Counted from the first letter of the stretch, positions 41,986-52,227 are shown. The stretch is DNA of 64,000 nucleotides from Alkalibacterium sp034520745 (GCA_034520745.1 JAXHNF010000016.1:62001-126000); one strand, 5' to 3'. A program made the numbers and translations. Notes: a model not told the origin generated them from the sequence alone.

Positions 41986-42945
41986 ATGAGTAAAATACTT
42001 GATTTTTGGACATCAGAGTCCCGATACCGATGCGATCACATCGGCCGTCACGTCTTATCTCATCTGCAGAACAAGCTTTAGGCAAGTGATACTGAAGCGG
42101 TTGCTTTCAGGCAAGACCCTACTGATGAAACACAGTTTATGCATTAGATTATCTTCTGGTGTCGAGGCGCCGCGCGTCAGTTACGACCGCGGCAGAAGAA
42201 ACCGACAGAAGTGATGCTGGTGTCGACCACAATGAGGCCCAGCAGAGCGTGCCGGAGATATCGGGTAAGGTCAGAAGTATCTGGCTGGTCGTCGATCACC
42301 ACCGTATCGCGAATTTTCAGACTGCGAACCCGCTTTACTACCGTGCTGAACCAGTCGGCTGCACGAACACGATCATCTTGAAACTTTCAAAGAGAACAAT
42401 ATCGATGGTACCGAAACACATCGCCGGACTGATGGTCATGCTATCATTTCAGATACGCTTGCTGCTCAAGTCCCCGACCTGTACAGAAGAGGACGAAAAA
42501 GCGGCCCGATGAGTTAGCTGAAATCGCACAAGTCGACCTGGAAGCTTACGGCAAGGAACTTGCTTCAGGCCGGAACCGATACGTCAAGCAATAGACGGCC
42601 GATCAGATCCTTAATGACGACGCGAAAAACTTTCCTATGGGCGACTTGACGGTCCGTATCGGTCAAGTCAATGTCGTCGATGTCGAATGAGATCCTGGTA
42701 CCGCAAAGAGGACCTGCTCGAATGAAATGGCTTCTCAAAGTGAAGGCAATGATTACAGATCTGTTTCGTTCTTGTGACCACGAACGTGCTGGACAGTGAC
42801 TCCGTCGCGCATCGTTTACGGCGATGAAAAAGCGTAGGTGCAAGCCTTCAACAAGGCAACTGAAAGACGACACTGATCAAATCTTGAAGGAGTCGTTTCA
42901 AGGAAAAAACAAGTGGTCCCAGCGCTTACAGTACAGTTCAGTTAA
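41986..42945 (+). pseudogene. ppaC: Manganese-dependent inorganic pyrophosphatase (about ten frameshifts)
   Basis: PpaC hydrolyses pyrophosphate released by biosynthesis and is normally essential. Family pieces appear in correct order but in changing frames: GHQSPDTDAITSAVTSYL after ATG 41986, VEAPRV, TTAAEETD, VDHNEAQQSVPEIS, VVDHHRIANFQTANPLYYRAEPVGCTN split over frames, KHIAGLM, KSPTCTEEDEKAAR, then NFPMGDLTVRIGQVNVVDV and a tail near VVPALT. The damage is far denser than in other genes of the window. It could be a local stretch of poor sequence or true decay; the preserved motifs and the intact start site favour the first. The ribosome site AAAGGAGAA precedes ATG. Confidence 0.85.
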
Positions 42946-42957
42946 ATTGGTCAACTA

Positions 42958-43005
42958 AAAAAAGAAATGATCGCCTTCGAAAATTGAAGGCGATCATTTC
43001 TTTTG
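42958..43005. terminator. Bidirectional terminator after ppaC
   Basis: AAAAGAAATGATCGCCTTC and its perfect complement form a 19-bp stem with a seven-base loop, with A and T runs at the two ends. Confidence 0.92.
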
Positions 43006-43023
43006 ATTGTATTATAAATTCTT

Positions 43024-43311
43024 TTAACCTTTGTAACGATATTTCTCTTTTATCTTTAGATATTTAAAGATAAGCAGGGCTATGGTAAAGGCGATTGAGG
43101 GAAAAATAATATTCCAGGAAGAGTATGAAACGCGATCGTAGAAAACCATAAAATACCATGTTTCATACAACATATTAAGACTTAATGTTACCAAAGGAGC
43201 TGCAAAGATATTCTTAGTACGGAGTGTACTCAGCACACCCAGCCCGATCACTACGAAAGGAATAATGACCAGCTGCATAAGAAAGGGATTAGTTGATAGG
43301 TAAAGATTCAT
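43024..43311 (-). CDS. Small membrane protein of unknown function
   Basis: The frame gives 95 residues from ATG 43311, with AAGAGGA at good spacing; an upstream GTG at 43329 is less likely. Three hydrophobic segments are visible: LVIIPFVVIGLGVLSTL, FAAPLVTLSLNMLY and WNIIFPSIAFTIALLIF. The C-terminus is basic (KIKEKYRYKG). It resembles short Bacillota membrane proteins such as the DUF2651 group in layout, but I cannot confirm the family. It is alone between two terminator-bounded genes. Confidence 0.6.
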   Translation of the reverse strand: MNLYLSTNPFLMQLVIIPFVVIGLGVLSTLRTKNIFAAPLVTLSLNMLYETWYFMVFYDRVSYSSWNIIFPSIAFTIALLIFKYLKIKEKYRYKG

Positions 43312-43365
43312 CACTGTTCCTCTTTTCACGATTATTAATATCCCATGAAGATTATAATGATTGAT

Positions 43366-44328
43366 TTAAATTTTTTGGCGTTTGAATAGAGCATACTTTA
43401 TTATCAAGAAGAAATCCAGCATGCCTCGACCTGATACCGTGGCCAGGAAAGCCGTTGCGCCCAGTTTCCCGCCGGATCCGTCAAACAGTGAAGCGACCGC
43501 AATAAACAAGATGGCAGTCAGGATGGTAAGGAAAAACATCTCACTATAATTCTGTGCTCTTTCTTTGGAAACCATGCCAGTAAATGTCGCACAGAAGGCG
43601 GCCACCACAATGATGTGACCCGGATCAGGTGAAACAACAGCAATGAGCAGGCCGACCAGAGCGGAAGCCGTTACCGCATCCAGTGAAAAGATGTCCTGCA
43701 GAAAATAAGTCGCCAGTCCGGCAGCGATGATGATCAGAAACAAGGGAAGGTAAAGTTCGGCTGACAGCGGCTCCAGCGTCCTCAGTGGCGTTCTGAAAAT
43801 AAAGGATGCCAGGACCGTACCACAGAAGGCTGTGAAACCGAGCTTGCCTCCGAACCCTTTAAACAAATCAAGGGAGAGAACGAAGAGGGTCGCTGTAATG
43901 ATGCTTGCCAGCAGGAAAGACAGCGGATTGGAAAAGATGATGCTGCAGGCCATGCCCACAAATGGAACCGCAGTATGATCGCGGCTGCATACTTTTTGAA
44001 ACAGATAGGCCCCGCTCAGCCCGACAGCGCTGGAAGCCAATACCCCGCCCAGACCCAGCTGATGATTCAAAAAGAAGGTAAGGTAAGCACCGATGACCAG
44101 GGCCGAGAAGGTATAAACGGTAGTGGACTGTTTCAAGTCAAGAGACCGCTTCAGTTGAGACTTGATCTTGTCCCATTCCACTTTCAGCTGTTTCGCGAAG
44201 AACAGGCCTGCAATTCCGAGCAGCGCAAGCGTCACGGTATTCAGGACAGTGATGTTCCCTGAAATCAGTGTATAAAAGAGATAATAAGCAAAAAAGGTGA
44301 ACAGCAGAAAACTGCTTGTGAGAATCAA
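43366..44328 (-). CDS. Polytopic membrane protein with internal repeat, unknown function
   Basis: A leucine-rich integral membrane protein of about 320 residues, with roughly nine to ten hydrophobic helices. Two related segments carry GGKLGFTAFCGTVLA (middle) and GGKLGATAFLATVSG (near the C-terminus), each preceded by a hydrophobic helix. This points to internal duplication of a helix-loop unit. The start is TTG: either 44328, with AAAGGAG eight bases away, or 44352. I do not recognise a family with a defined function. It follows the small membrane-protein gene's region on the same strand, and its 3' end lies 55 bases upstream of that gene. Confidence 0.7.
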   Translation of the reverse strand: MILTSSFLLFTFFAYYLFYTLISGNITVLNTVTLALLGIAGLFFAKQLKVEWDKIKSQLKRSLDLKQSTTVYTFSALVIGAYLTFFLNHQLGLGGVLASSAVGLSGAYLFQKVCSRDHTAVPFVGMACSIIFSNPLSFLLASIITATLFVLSLDLFKGFGGKLGFTAFCGTVLASFIFRTPLRTLEPLSAELYLPLFLIIIAAGLATYFLQDIFSLDAVTASALVGLLIAVVSPDPGHIIVVAAFCATFTGMVSKERAQNYSEMFFLTILTAILFIAVASLFDGSGGKLGATAFLATVSGRGMLDFFLIIKYALFKRQKI

Positions 44329-44508
44329 AAAAACCGCTCCTTTCAGTTTCAAGAAAATTTCCGATTATGTAAGAGGTGTTCTGGATGTAACCGATTGATT
44401 TTTCACGTTCAGTTTATCACAAAAGCTGCAGAATTTACATTTATTTTTCACAAACTTAATCTAATTATTATAAACGAAGAGAGTTATAGCTTCACTAAAC
44501 GATAGGAA

Positions 44509-44536
44509 AGAGGCTGGGACTTTTGTCCCAGCCTCT
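44509..44536. terminator. Terminator at the end of the lysine/diaminopimelate operon
   Basis: AGAGGCTGGGAC and GTCCCAGCCTCT form a perfect 12-bp stem with a tight TTTT loop. The downstream side on the minus strand is only moderately T-rich. Confidence 0.72.
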
Positions 44537-44543
44537 AAATCGT

Positions 44544-45597
44544 CTATTTTATTATAGTCAGTTCGAATGTCTGCTTGTTCAGACATGACATTTGTTCCGA
44601 GAAAGAGCCGATCCCGTTTTTGGTCATCCAGTCAAAGCGCAGGTCGTCACCGTAAAATGTCACGGTGTCTCCGATTTCCACGTCTTCGTCCACTTCGACC
44701 AGGACATGACTCATCATCATCACCCGGATCGGGTAGTGCTTCTGATTGATCATGACCGGATGATTCTTCCGTGCTTTCAAGAGGCCATTGCCGTAGCCGA
44801 TGTCACAGACAGCGATTTTCGTATCTTTTTCTGTCAGGTAGTCTGCGGAATAGCCGATGGCGAGCCCGCCTTCAACAGATGTCAGTTCGATCACATTAGC
44901 CTGGACACTCACGACTTGTTCTGCCAGAGAAACATCCAGTCCGTCATAATAAGGGCGCGTGCCGTACAGGATGACTCCGCCTCTGATGTGGGTATGCTCA
45001 GGAAGCAGTCCATCTCTTAAAAATGAGGAGCTGTTCTGGGCATGGATATACTCCAGATCCGGCAGATAGTCTTTCAGTTCTCTTAAAAGCGAGGCCCAGT
45101 TTCCGACTTCGTTCTCATAACGGGGCACATCAAAATCATCAGCTGAAGCAAAGTGGGTCCAGAGGCCGTTGACATGGATCTGCTTCATCGTCCAGGATTT
45201 CTTTCATCTGATCGGCCCGGGTGAAACCGAGACGATTGAGATCGTTCCTGAAGACCAGCTGAATGCTGATGCCTTTGAGTTCGTTCCGGTACTTTCTGTA
45301 AAAGTCATAAGACGACACAGTCAGCGTGATGTCGTACGCTTTCAACTGCTGAAACTCAGCATTCGGGTCGAGCAGCAGGATGAATATACTGCTGTCCCAC
45401 TCACGCAGCTGAACGGCTTCATTGAGACTGGTCGTGGCAAATGCACGGATACCGGCTTCGTAAAAGGTCTTGTAGACCCGTTTCAGGCCATGGTTGTAAC
45501 CGTCATTTTTGACCACCGCGATGGTATCGACCTTTGACTGAATAGAGCGCGCCTGTCTGACAAGTCTTTTTTCGTTGATCGTCATTCGTGTGGTCAT
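44544..45597 (-). CDS. alr: Alanine racemase of the dap operon (one frameshift)
   Basis: This PLP enzyme interconverts L- and D-alanine for cell-wall synthesis. The N-terminal part, from 45597, has the PLP lysine in AVVKNDGYNHG and LNEAVQLRE. The frame breaks near 45185. The C-terminal part has HTHIRGGVILYGTRPY, IGYSADYL and CDIGYGNGLL. The total is about 350 residues. The ATG overlaps the stop of dapL. The position, last in a lysC-asd-dapABD-dapL series, matches alr2 of the S. aureus dap operon, so it probably serves wall precursor supply. No lysA follows here. Confidence 0.88.
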
Positions 45598-46755
45598 TTT
45601 ATCAGTCCTAACGTATAAGCGATGGACTGGTAATAACTGACACCGTCCAGAAGTATCTTTTCGTCAAAATTGAACAGTGCTGTATGCAGACCGTGGACAT
45701 GACCTTTTTCTTCATTCCGTACACCCAAAAACGCAAAATTCGTTTTGGCGACAGAAGAATAGAAAGAGAAATCCTCACCGAACAAGTAGGGGACCTCAAG
45801 CAGCTGGAGGTCCAGTTTGGCCCGTTCGGCACTCGCCTTGACAGTGTCCATCAGAGACTCGTCATTGTAGACAGCCGGGTAGCCTTTGGCAAAATCCAAG
45901 GGTCGATTCGGTCTGATACAGAGCGTCTGTACCGGCAACGATCGTCTCCATCTTTTCCTGGATCCGTTTCAGATCGTCCGGGACATAGGTGCGGATCGTG
46001 CCCTGGATATGTCCTTCAGTGGCGACCGTATTGATCGCTTCGCCGGCGTTCAGTTTACCGATATGCAGGATGTTCTGGTGCAGACCGTTCAGGAAGTAGT
46101 GCTGGACCTGAGACAGCTGAGCCGCGATCTGAGCTACTGCGCCCAATGCACTGGAGCCTTTTTCTTTCTGGGCCACGTGAGCGGAGAGGCCTTTGACATT
46201 GATGCGGTATTCGGTCGCGCTGGCCATCAGGAAGCCAGGTTTGGTCGCCAGGGTATGTTCGGGCACATCCGGTCCGAGGTGGAGGCCGTAGATTTCTCTG
46301 ACGTTGTACTCTTCGAATGGGAACGCCCGGATCAGTGCATCGGCCCCGGCGTTCGATTCTTCCGAGGGCTGAAAGAGAAGCAGGATGTTCTTCTCGAGTT
46401 TGCCGGCGTCCTGCTGCTTTTTGCACCACTCGGCAAAAGTCAGCAGCATGGATGTATGCCCATCGTGACCGCAGGCGTGCATGACATTCGGGTGCTTGGA
46501 TTTAAACGGCACATCTGTTTCTTCCTGGATCGGCAGGGCATCGATGTCTGCGCGGAAGCCGACCGTCTCGTTTGAACCGGAACTGCCTTTGAAGAAGACG
46601 ACCGTTGCGGTGTCCAGCGGTTCAAAATAAGGAATGGACAGGGCATCCAGTGTCGTCCGGATGTAATTCGTTGTTTTGTATTCATTGAAGGTTAGTTCAG
46701 GAATCTGGTGCAGCTGTCTGCGGTGTGTCGTAACGGTTTCGAGTAAGTGATCCAT
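45594..46755 (-). CDS. dapL: N-acetyldiaminopimelate deacetylase (one frameshift)
   Basis: This is an M20-family metal amidohydrolase that removes the acetyl group from N-acetyl-LL-diaminopimelate in the acetylase branch. Motifs are RADIDALPIQEET, the metal-binding HACGHDGHTSMLL, LLFQPSEESNAGA and GLHLGPDVPEHTL. The frame breaks near 45915; the second part includes PYLFGEDFSFYS and ends at 45594, sharing four bases with alr. The joined length is about 387 residues. The name follows the operon context, since the family also includes hippurate hydrolases. Confidence 0.88.
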
Positions 46756-46792
46756 ACATTCCTCCTGTAGATTTTGAATTATTTTTCAGTTA

Positions 46793-47510
46793 TCAAGACT
46801 TGAGTTCTCTCAGTGCTGAAATGATCGCCACTTTTTCTGAAGCGACATCAGAGGTGTTTTTGATTTTACGGGCAGGGACGCCGGCGACCACAGTGTTTTC
46901 AGGGACATCTTCCGTAACGATGGCTCCCGCGGCCACGACTGACCCTTTACCGATCCGTACGCCTTCAAGTACAACAGCGTTCGCACCGATCAGGACATTG
47001 TCTTCAACGATGACAGGCTGAGCGCTGGCGGGTTCGATCACGCCGGACAATACAGCACCGGCCCCCACATGGACATTCTTGCCGGTCGTTGCACGGCCAC
47101 CTAGGACTGCACCCATATCGATCATTGTCCCTTCGCCGACAACGGCGCCGATGTTGATGACAGCACCCATCATGATGACTGCATTGTCTCCGATCGTCGC
47201 GTGTTCTCTGATAAAGGAGCCGGGCTCGATCCGGGCATTGGCTTTTGTCGTGTCGAGCAGTGGGATAGCGGAATTGCGACGGTCCTGTTCGATCACCAGG
47301 TCGAGTCATCGCTGCTTTGTTTTCTTCATAAAAAGGACCCCAGTCTTTCAAGTCCGCAAACAGGGTGAAGCTTCCTTCATAACCGAACGCTTTGAATGTT
47401 TTCGGGAAAGCATCGCGTTCAAGTGTTGTATTGACATAGATCTTCAATGGGGTCGATTTTTCAGACTTGCTGATGTACTCAATGATTTCTTCCGGGTTAA
47501 ATTCTTTCAT
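46793..47510 (-). CDS. dapD: Tetrahydrodipicolinate N-acetyltransferase (one frameshift)
   Basis: This is a left-handed beta-helix acyltransferase (DapD/DapH type) that acetylates tetrahydrodipicolinate. The N-terminal part starts MKEFNPEEIIEYI, with FKAFGYEGSFTLFADL. A break near 47300 leads into hexapeptide repeats (IGDNAVIMMGAVINIGAVVG, GTMIDMGAVLGGRA, HVGAGAVLSGVIEP) and ends KISALRELKS-like at 46793. The joined length is about 235 residues, the size of the acetyl rather than the succinyl type. It fits between dapB and dapL. Confidence 0.9.
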
Positions 47511-47513
47511 TCT

Positions 47514-48254
47514 CTACACTCCTAAATTATTATACGTATAAAATCCGTTGTCTTTGTTTACTAACTGTTCCGCCACTTTCAGAGCACCGCGGGCGAAGAT
47601 ATCTTTCGACTGAGCGGAATGCTTGATGGAAATGACTTCGTCGTGACCGGCAAACAGGACTTCATGTTCGCCGACGATCGTACCGCCGCGAATGGTCGAG
47701 ATGCCGATTTCTTTCTTGTCACGCTTTTCTGACACTTGACTGCGGTCATACGATTTCGTCAGCATCCGGCCGGCCGTTTTCTTTGATGGCGTCAAGCAGC
47801 TTGATCAGCGTCCCGCTTGGGGCATCGATTTTCTGGTTATGATGTTTCTCGATCATTTCGATGTCATAGTCATCCATCAGGGGGGCGATCGTCTCGAGCA
47901 GCTGCGTGACGATATGCACGCCGTAGCTCATGTTGGCACTGAAGAAGACCGGTGCCTGTTCGGCTTTCTTGTCCATCAGTTCCAGCAGGGTCTCTTTTTC
48001 ACCTGTCGTGGCGATGACCATAGGGACCGCTAACTCGGACGTCAGGACTTGTTTCGTCAAGGTCGGATGCGAGAAGTCGATCAGACAGTCTGCCTCGGGT
48101 AGATCCTCAGATGAAATGGATTCGAAAAAGAGGGTAGGGGCAGTCGTTCTCTTCCGCCGGTGACACCGGCACCGACGATGGTATGGCCGTTTTCTTCCGC
48201 AAGCTTCGCTACTCGTTTGTTCATGGCTCCAAAGCCGATTAAAAGTAGTTTCAT
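47514..48254 (-). CDS. dapB: 4-hydroxy-tetrahydrodipicolinate reductase (three frameshifts)
   Basis: DapB reduces the DapA product with NAD(P)H. The start is at 48254, with MKLLLIGFGAMNKRVAKLAEE forming the Rossmann fold. Breaks lie near 48155, 48095 and 47760. The catalytic motif is EKHHNQKIDAPSGT. The C-terminal part has RGGTIVGEHEVLFAG and ARGALKVAEQLV. The total is about 246 residues. It is in the middle of the operon, with two bases between its ATG and the stop of dapA. Confidence 0.9.
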
Positions 48255-48255
48255 C

Positions 48256-49139
48256 TCAACCGTCCTCCCGTGTGTGATCGAATAGCTCGGTCATGACGTC
48301 CTGCGCGGCCGGTTCAAGTGGGACCAGCGGCAGACGCAGGGAGTAATCCCGAAGCCCAGAGTGACTCGTCAGGACTTTGATCGGGATCGGGTTGACATCC
48401 ACGCCCAGTGCATCCACCAGCGGGAAGAGCCTGCGGTGGATGGCCGCTGCTTTGACAGGATACTTCTGTGCTGCTTCGTACATGGACTGATAGTCTGCAG
48501 GAAGCGCGTTCGCCAGGACAGAAATGAGTCCGTGGCCGCCGAGTGAATAAAACGGCAGAGCCAGATCATCGTTCCCGCTGTAGAAAGAAAACGAGTCGTC
48601 AACGACGTTCTGCAGACGGCAGAGATGTGCCAGGTCACCGGTTGCATCTTTCAGTCCGACGATATTAGGATGCTGGGCCAGGACTTCGAGTGTTTCCGGT
48701 GCGATGGTCATGCCCGTGCGTGCAGGGACATCGTACGAGGATGATCGGGACAGAAACGGCATCTGCTATGGCTGTGAAGTGAGCAAGCAGGCCTTTCTGA
48801 CTGGTTTTGTTGTAGTAAGGCGTGATGACTAGAAGGCCGTTGACGCCCAGTTTTTCAGCTTCCAGAGACAAATCGACTGCGTCTGCTGTGTTGTTTGAAC
48901 CTGTGCCCTGCGATGACCGGGATGTCATCGTCTGCGACATCGAGGGCAATGGACGGCAGCGTGCATTTTTCTTTGCGTGTCAGTGTCGAGCCTTCGCCGG
49001 TCGTTCCGTTCACGACAAACGCCTGGATGCTGTTTTCTTTCAGGTATGTCAAATGATTTTTGAAACTGTCGTAGTCAACGCTGCCTTCTTTGAAGGGGGT
49101 GGTGACAGCAGCTGCTGCACCGGTGAATAAACGTGTCAT
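48256..49139 (-). CDS. dapA: 4-hydroxy-tetrahydrodipicolinate synthase (two or more frameshifts)
   Basis: DapA condenses pyruvate with aspartate semialdehyde, the first committed step to diaminopimelate and lysine. The start at 49139 (MTRLFTGAAAAV) follows GAGAGG. Motifs across the changing frames are NGTTGEGSTLTRKEK, LLVITPYYNKTSQKGL, a YDVPARTGM and the Schiff-base Lys in IVGLKDATGDL. Breaks lie near 48905 and 48735. The joined length is about 294 residues. The end touches dapB. Confidence 0.93.
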
Positions 49140-49140
49140 A

Positions 49141-50124
49141 TCAATCATCCTCTCTGGAAATAAGTGTTTCAAGTATCTGGACCGCGTTCAAGGCCGCACC
49201 TTTCAGTATGTTGTCGCTGACGGACCATAAATGGTAAGAATTTTTCAGGCTTGTGTCTTTTCTGATCCTACCGACAAAAACACCTTCTTTATGAGCGGCA
49301 TCAAGGGGCGTCGGGTAGACTTCGTGTTCAGGATCGTCCATCAGGATAATGGAAGGGAAGTCACTCAACGCCTTTTTCAGCTCTTCCACCGTGGGTTCCT
49401 GCTTAAGCGTCACGTTCATGGCTACTGCATGCGAGTGTGAGACAGGCACGCGAACGCACGTGGCGGTGACCTTGACTGACGGGTCATTCAATATCTTCTG
49501 TGTTTCCTTGACCATTTTTTCTTCTTCTTTTGTGTAGCCGTCTTCCAGGAAGACATCGATCTGAGGGATCACATTATTGTAAATAGGCTTGTTGTAATTG
49601 ACCGGAGCCTTGCCTTCTGAGCCTCTGTTCAGATCCTCGATCCCTTTCCATCCCGAGCCGGAAACGGACTGATAAGTTGTGTACGCCACCCGTTCGATAC
49701 CGAATGCGTCATGCAGAGGTTTTAAGGGGACGACAGACTGGATCGTCGAGCAGTTGGGGTTGGCGATGATCCTGCGTTTAAGGCTGGCCTTGTTGACTTC
49801 CGGAACCACCAGATCGATGCTTTCATCCATGCGCCAGGCACTGGAATTGTCGATGACGACTCCGGCTTTTTCAAAGAGGGGAGCAAAGTGCAGGCTCGTC
49901 TCTCCGCCGGCAGACATCAGGACGTAATCGAACCCCTGATCGACCTTGTCTTCGGTCAGCTCTATAGCGGTATACGTTTCACCTTTGAACGTTATTTTCT
50001 TTCCGGCTGATCTGGCTGATGAAAAAAGGGTCAGTGACGAATAAGGGATGTTCTTCTGTTCCAGTAACTGCAGCATGGTCTGGCCAACTAAGCCGGTGGC
50101 CCCGACTAAAGCTATTTTATACAT
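49141..50124 (-). CDS. asd: Aspartate-semialdehyde dehydrogenase
   Basis: Asd reduces aspartyl phosphate to the semialdehyde, shared by the lysine, threonine and methionine routes. The frame is intact, 327 residues, with the NADP-binding VGATGLVGQTM, SAGGETS, active-site C125 in NPNCSTIQ, and the SGSGWKGIEDL segment. The start overlaps the end of lysC by eight bases and the end lies just before the dapA start, so the operon is tightly packed. Confidence 0.96.
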   Translation of the reverse strand: MYKIALVGATGLVGQTMLQLLEQKNIPYSSLTLFSSARSAGKKITFKGETYTAIELTEDKVDQGFDYVLMSAGGETSLHFAPLFEKAGVVIDNSSAWRMDESIDLVVPEVNKASLKRRIIANPNCSTIQSVVPLKPLHDAFGIERVAYTTYQSVSGSGWKGIEDLNRGSEGKAPVNYNKPIYNNVIPQIDVFLEDGYTKEEEKMVKETQKILNDPSVKVTATCVRVPVSHSHAVAMNVTLKQEPTVEELKKALSDFPSIILMDDPEHEVYPTPLDAAHKEGVFVGRIRKDTSLKNSYHLWSVSDNILKGAALNAVQILETLISREDD

Positions 50125-51370
50125 GAGATCGTCCTTTCTTTTCTATAGTATCTTGTAATAAGTATCTTATAAATCGAATGTCTGAGCACAAGAGCGATAT
50201 CGCTTTCTCGCCGTTTTTTCCATCCACCACGTAGGATACACTGATCTCAGACGTGGTGACCTGATAAAAGGGAATATCCGAAGCCAGCAGTGTTTTGAAT
50301 ATCTTGGATGCCACACCGGTCATGTCGCGCATGCCGGCTCCAATGACGGACACCTTGCAGTAAGTCGTTTCAATTTTAACATAAAGCTGTTCGTAGGACT
50401 CTTTGAGCGCATCGAACAGCTGGTTCAGTCGCGTTCTTCCGATTCTTTGAAAGTGAAGGAAAGCTGAAGGCCTTCCTGGTTCTGGATCTGAGAGATCATA
50501 TCGATATTGATCTCGGCCTCTTCCAGTTTGATGAACAGATCTGTCAGAAAACTTTTTGATTCCTTTGGATAGGTGATCGTGACGTGGGCCATTTCCTTAT
50601 CGAGGGCCACGCCAGTCACGGCTTTGCGTTCAAGCATTTCGTTGTTGGGCACGATCCATGTTCCTTTCTCTTTTGACAATGTTTTCCCCAGATAAAGCGG
50701 GATGTTGTGGTTGTTTGCCAGTTCCACACTGCGCGTCTCCAATACCCCGGCCCCAAGAGCAGACATTTCCATCATTTCTTCAAACGATATCGTGTCCCAC
50801 CGCTTGGCTTCCGGGAAGATGCGGGGGTACCGTACTGTATACGCCTGTGACGTCCGTGTAGATCTCGCACGGGCAGTCCAGAGCGAAGGCGATGGCGACT
50901 GCCGTGGTCTGCGATCCGCCGCGTCCAAGCGTCGTGAGTTCACCGGCTTTATTGAAGCCCTGGAAACCGGCCACGATGAGCAGGTCGTTCGTTTCGAACA
51001 ACTCTTCCAGAAAGTCGGACCGGATGGAAGAAATCTTGCTTTTCAGATGCTTGCCGATCGTTTCGATGCCGGCCTGATAGCCTGTCAGTGGTCTGGCCCG
51101 AACACTTCAGATCATTCAAAGCCAGAGACAGAAAGGAAATCGTCTGCTGCTCACCGGTATTTAAAAGCATGGCCAGATCCTTTTCATTGGGATTGGCAGT
51201 CAGGTGACTGACAGAAGCAGCAGGTCATCGGTCGTTTTTCCCATGGCAGAGACTACGACGATCAGCTGTTCGTCCTGTTCGATCCGTGACTTGAGGTAAC
51301 CGGCGATATCTTTGATTTTCGTGAAATCGGCCACACTGGATCCGCCGAATTTTAGAACACTTCGTTTCAT
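50117..51370 (-). CDS. lysC: Aspartokinase (about five frameshifts)
   Basis: Aspartokinase phosphorylates aspartate, the first step of the pathway, and is usually feedback-inhibited. The start at 51370 follows AAAAGGAG. The N-terminal KFGGSSVADFTKIK and VVVSAMGKTTDDLLL are clear. The central kinase region is scattered over three frames between 50800 and 51215. Later parts have FPEAKRWDTISFEEMMEMSALGAGVL and an ACT domain with AVTGVALDKEMAHVT, then VSVIGAGMRDMTGVAS near the end. It has about 415 residues joined. It is the first gene of the operon and is preceded by a lysine riboswitch. Confidence 0.93.
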
Positions 51371-51414
51371 AATAGCTCCTTTTCCTAGACTTGATATGAG
51401 AAATGCTTGAGATA

Positions 51415-51447
51415 AACAAAAAAACAAGTCGGGAATGCCGACTTGTT
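51415..51447 (-). terminator. Attenuator terminator of the lysine riboswitch
   Basis: Read on the minus strand, AACAAGTCGGCATTCCCGAC pairs its arm AACAAGTCGG with the complementary CCGACTTGTT, followed by a T-run, between the riboswitch and lysC. Confidence 0.9.
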
Positions 51448-51459
51448 CGCAGAATAGAT

Positions 51460-51645
51460 ATCGTCACAAGCGGAAGCACTCCGTTTAGCTTTAAGCTATA
51501 CGGCAGTCTGCATATTCTTCATATGCAACCCAACAGTCCGCCTTCTGTAAAAAGCAGAAAATTTCGGCAAATCTCCCTTTCCTCATCTTTAGACTTACAG
51601 GTCCTGTTCGAAGTGAGTACTGATGATTTTTGCGCCTCATCCAGT
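51460..51645 (-). ncRNA. Lysine riboswitch (L box) controlling lysC-asd-dap
   Basis: On the minus strand the leader carries the conserved L-box blocks in order: GAGGCGCAAA at about 51641, AGGGAGATTTGCCGAA at about 51580-51563, GGGTTGCATA and its partner TATGCAGACTG at about 51535-51507, and ACGGAGTGCTTCCG at about 51484-51471. A terminator hairpin follows, so lysine binding should stop transcription. The match is to the established L-box pattern; I have not run a covariance search. Confidence 0.93.
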
Positions 51646-51654
51646 CATTAAATT

Positions 51655-51682
51655 AGTATATTTACATCTTTAACCTTATCAA
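51655..51682 (-). promoter_or_regulatory. Promoter of the lysine/diaminopimelate operon
   Basis: On the minus strand TTGATA (51682-51677) and TATACT (51660-51655) are 16 bases apart, just upstream of the riboswitch. The region 51690-52080 beyond it holds no gene that I can see. Confidence 0.65.
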
Positions 51683-52087
51683 ATTTTAATGTTCTTGTAA
51701 ACAGGTAACTGATAAAAAATGAAAATCACAGTGGAAAAAGTGCGTGACTGGTCGGTTTCTGACCTGCCGCGTCATAATAATTGAGATTTATAGTTATGCA
51801 AGGTAAGATAGAAGTGGTCAATAAAAGTACCAGGCTGAAGCGTGAAATCAGCTGACACCGGCCAATATCGCTATTATCTTAGCGTCTATCGACCCTTATC
51901 AGTTAATCCTGACCGGTAAAACGACGCCAGGCCCTTATATTGTGATTTTTTTAATAAACTTGTTAGAATAAATTTAAAATTAATATTATTTGTATATCCG
52001 ATGCTTTTATGCATGGTTATATCCTTCAAATGCCGTTAAATATACAACAATATAATATTTATACAAAAAGAGGGCGAGTCAGGCCCT

Positions 52088-52135
52088 GGTAAGCGTTTGC
52101 AAAGTGTTAACAACGCTGTTTGTAAGTGTTATCAT
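52088..52135 (+). promoter_or_regulatory. arcA promoter with a likely CcpA (cre) site
   Basis: GGTAAGCGTTTGCA at 52088-52101 matches 12 of 14 positions of the cre consensus TGWAARCGYTWWCW. It lies just ahead of a promoter with TTAACA at 52107-52112 and TATCAT at 52130-52135, spacing 17. This suggests catabolite control of arginine use. An AT-rich dyad ATGCTTTTATGCAT near 51995-52015 might be an ArgR site, but this is weak. Confidence 0.55.
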
Positions 52136-52227
52136 AGGGTTAACAAAATAAGTATCAGGGAGGAATAAGAGTGAAGGACGCAACGAAAACTAAAAACGAC
52201 TCGAGTTTCAAGACAGGAGAGAATAAA

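Noticed and set aside
45886..46575. A 229-codon rightward frame
   Set aside because: It is the complement of dapL, whose metal-binding motifs are clear on the other strand.
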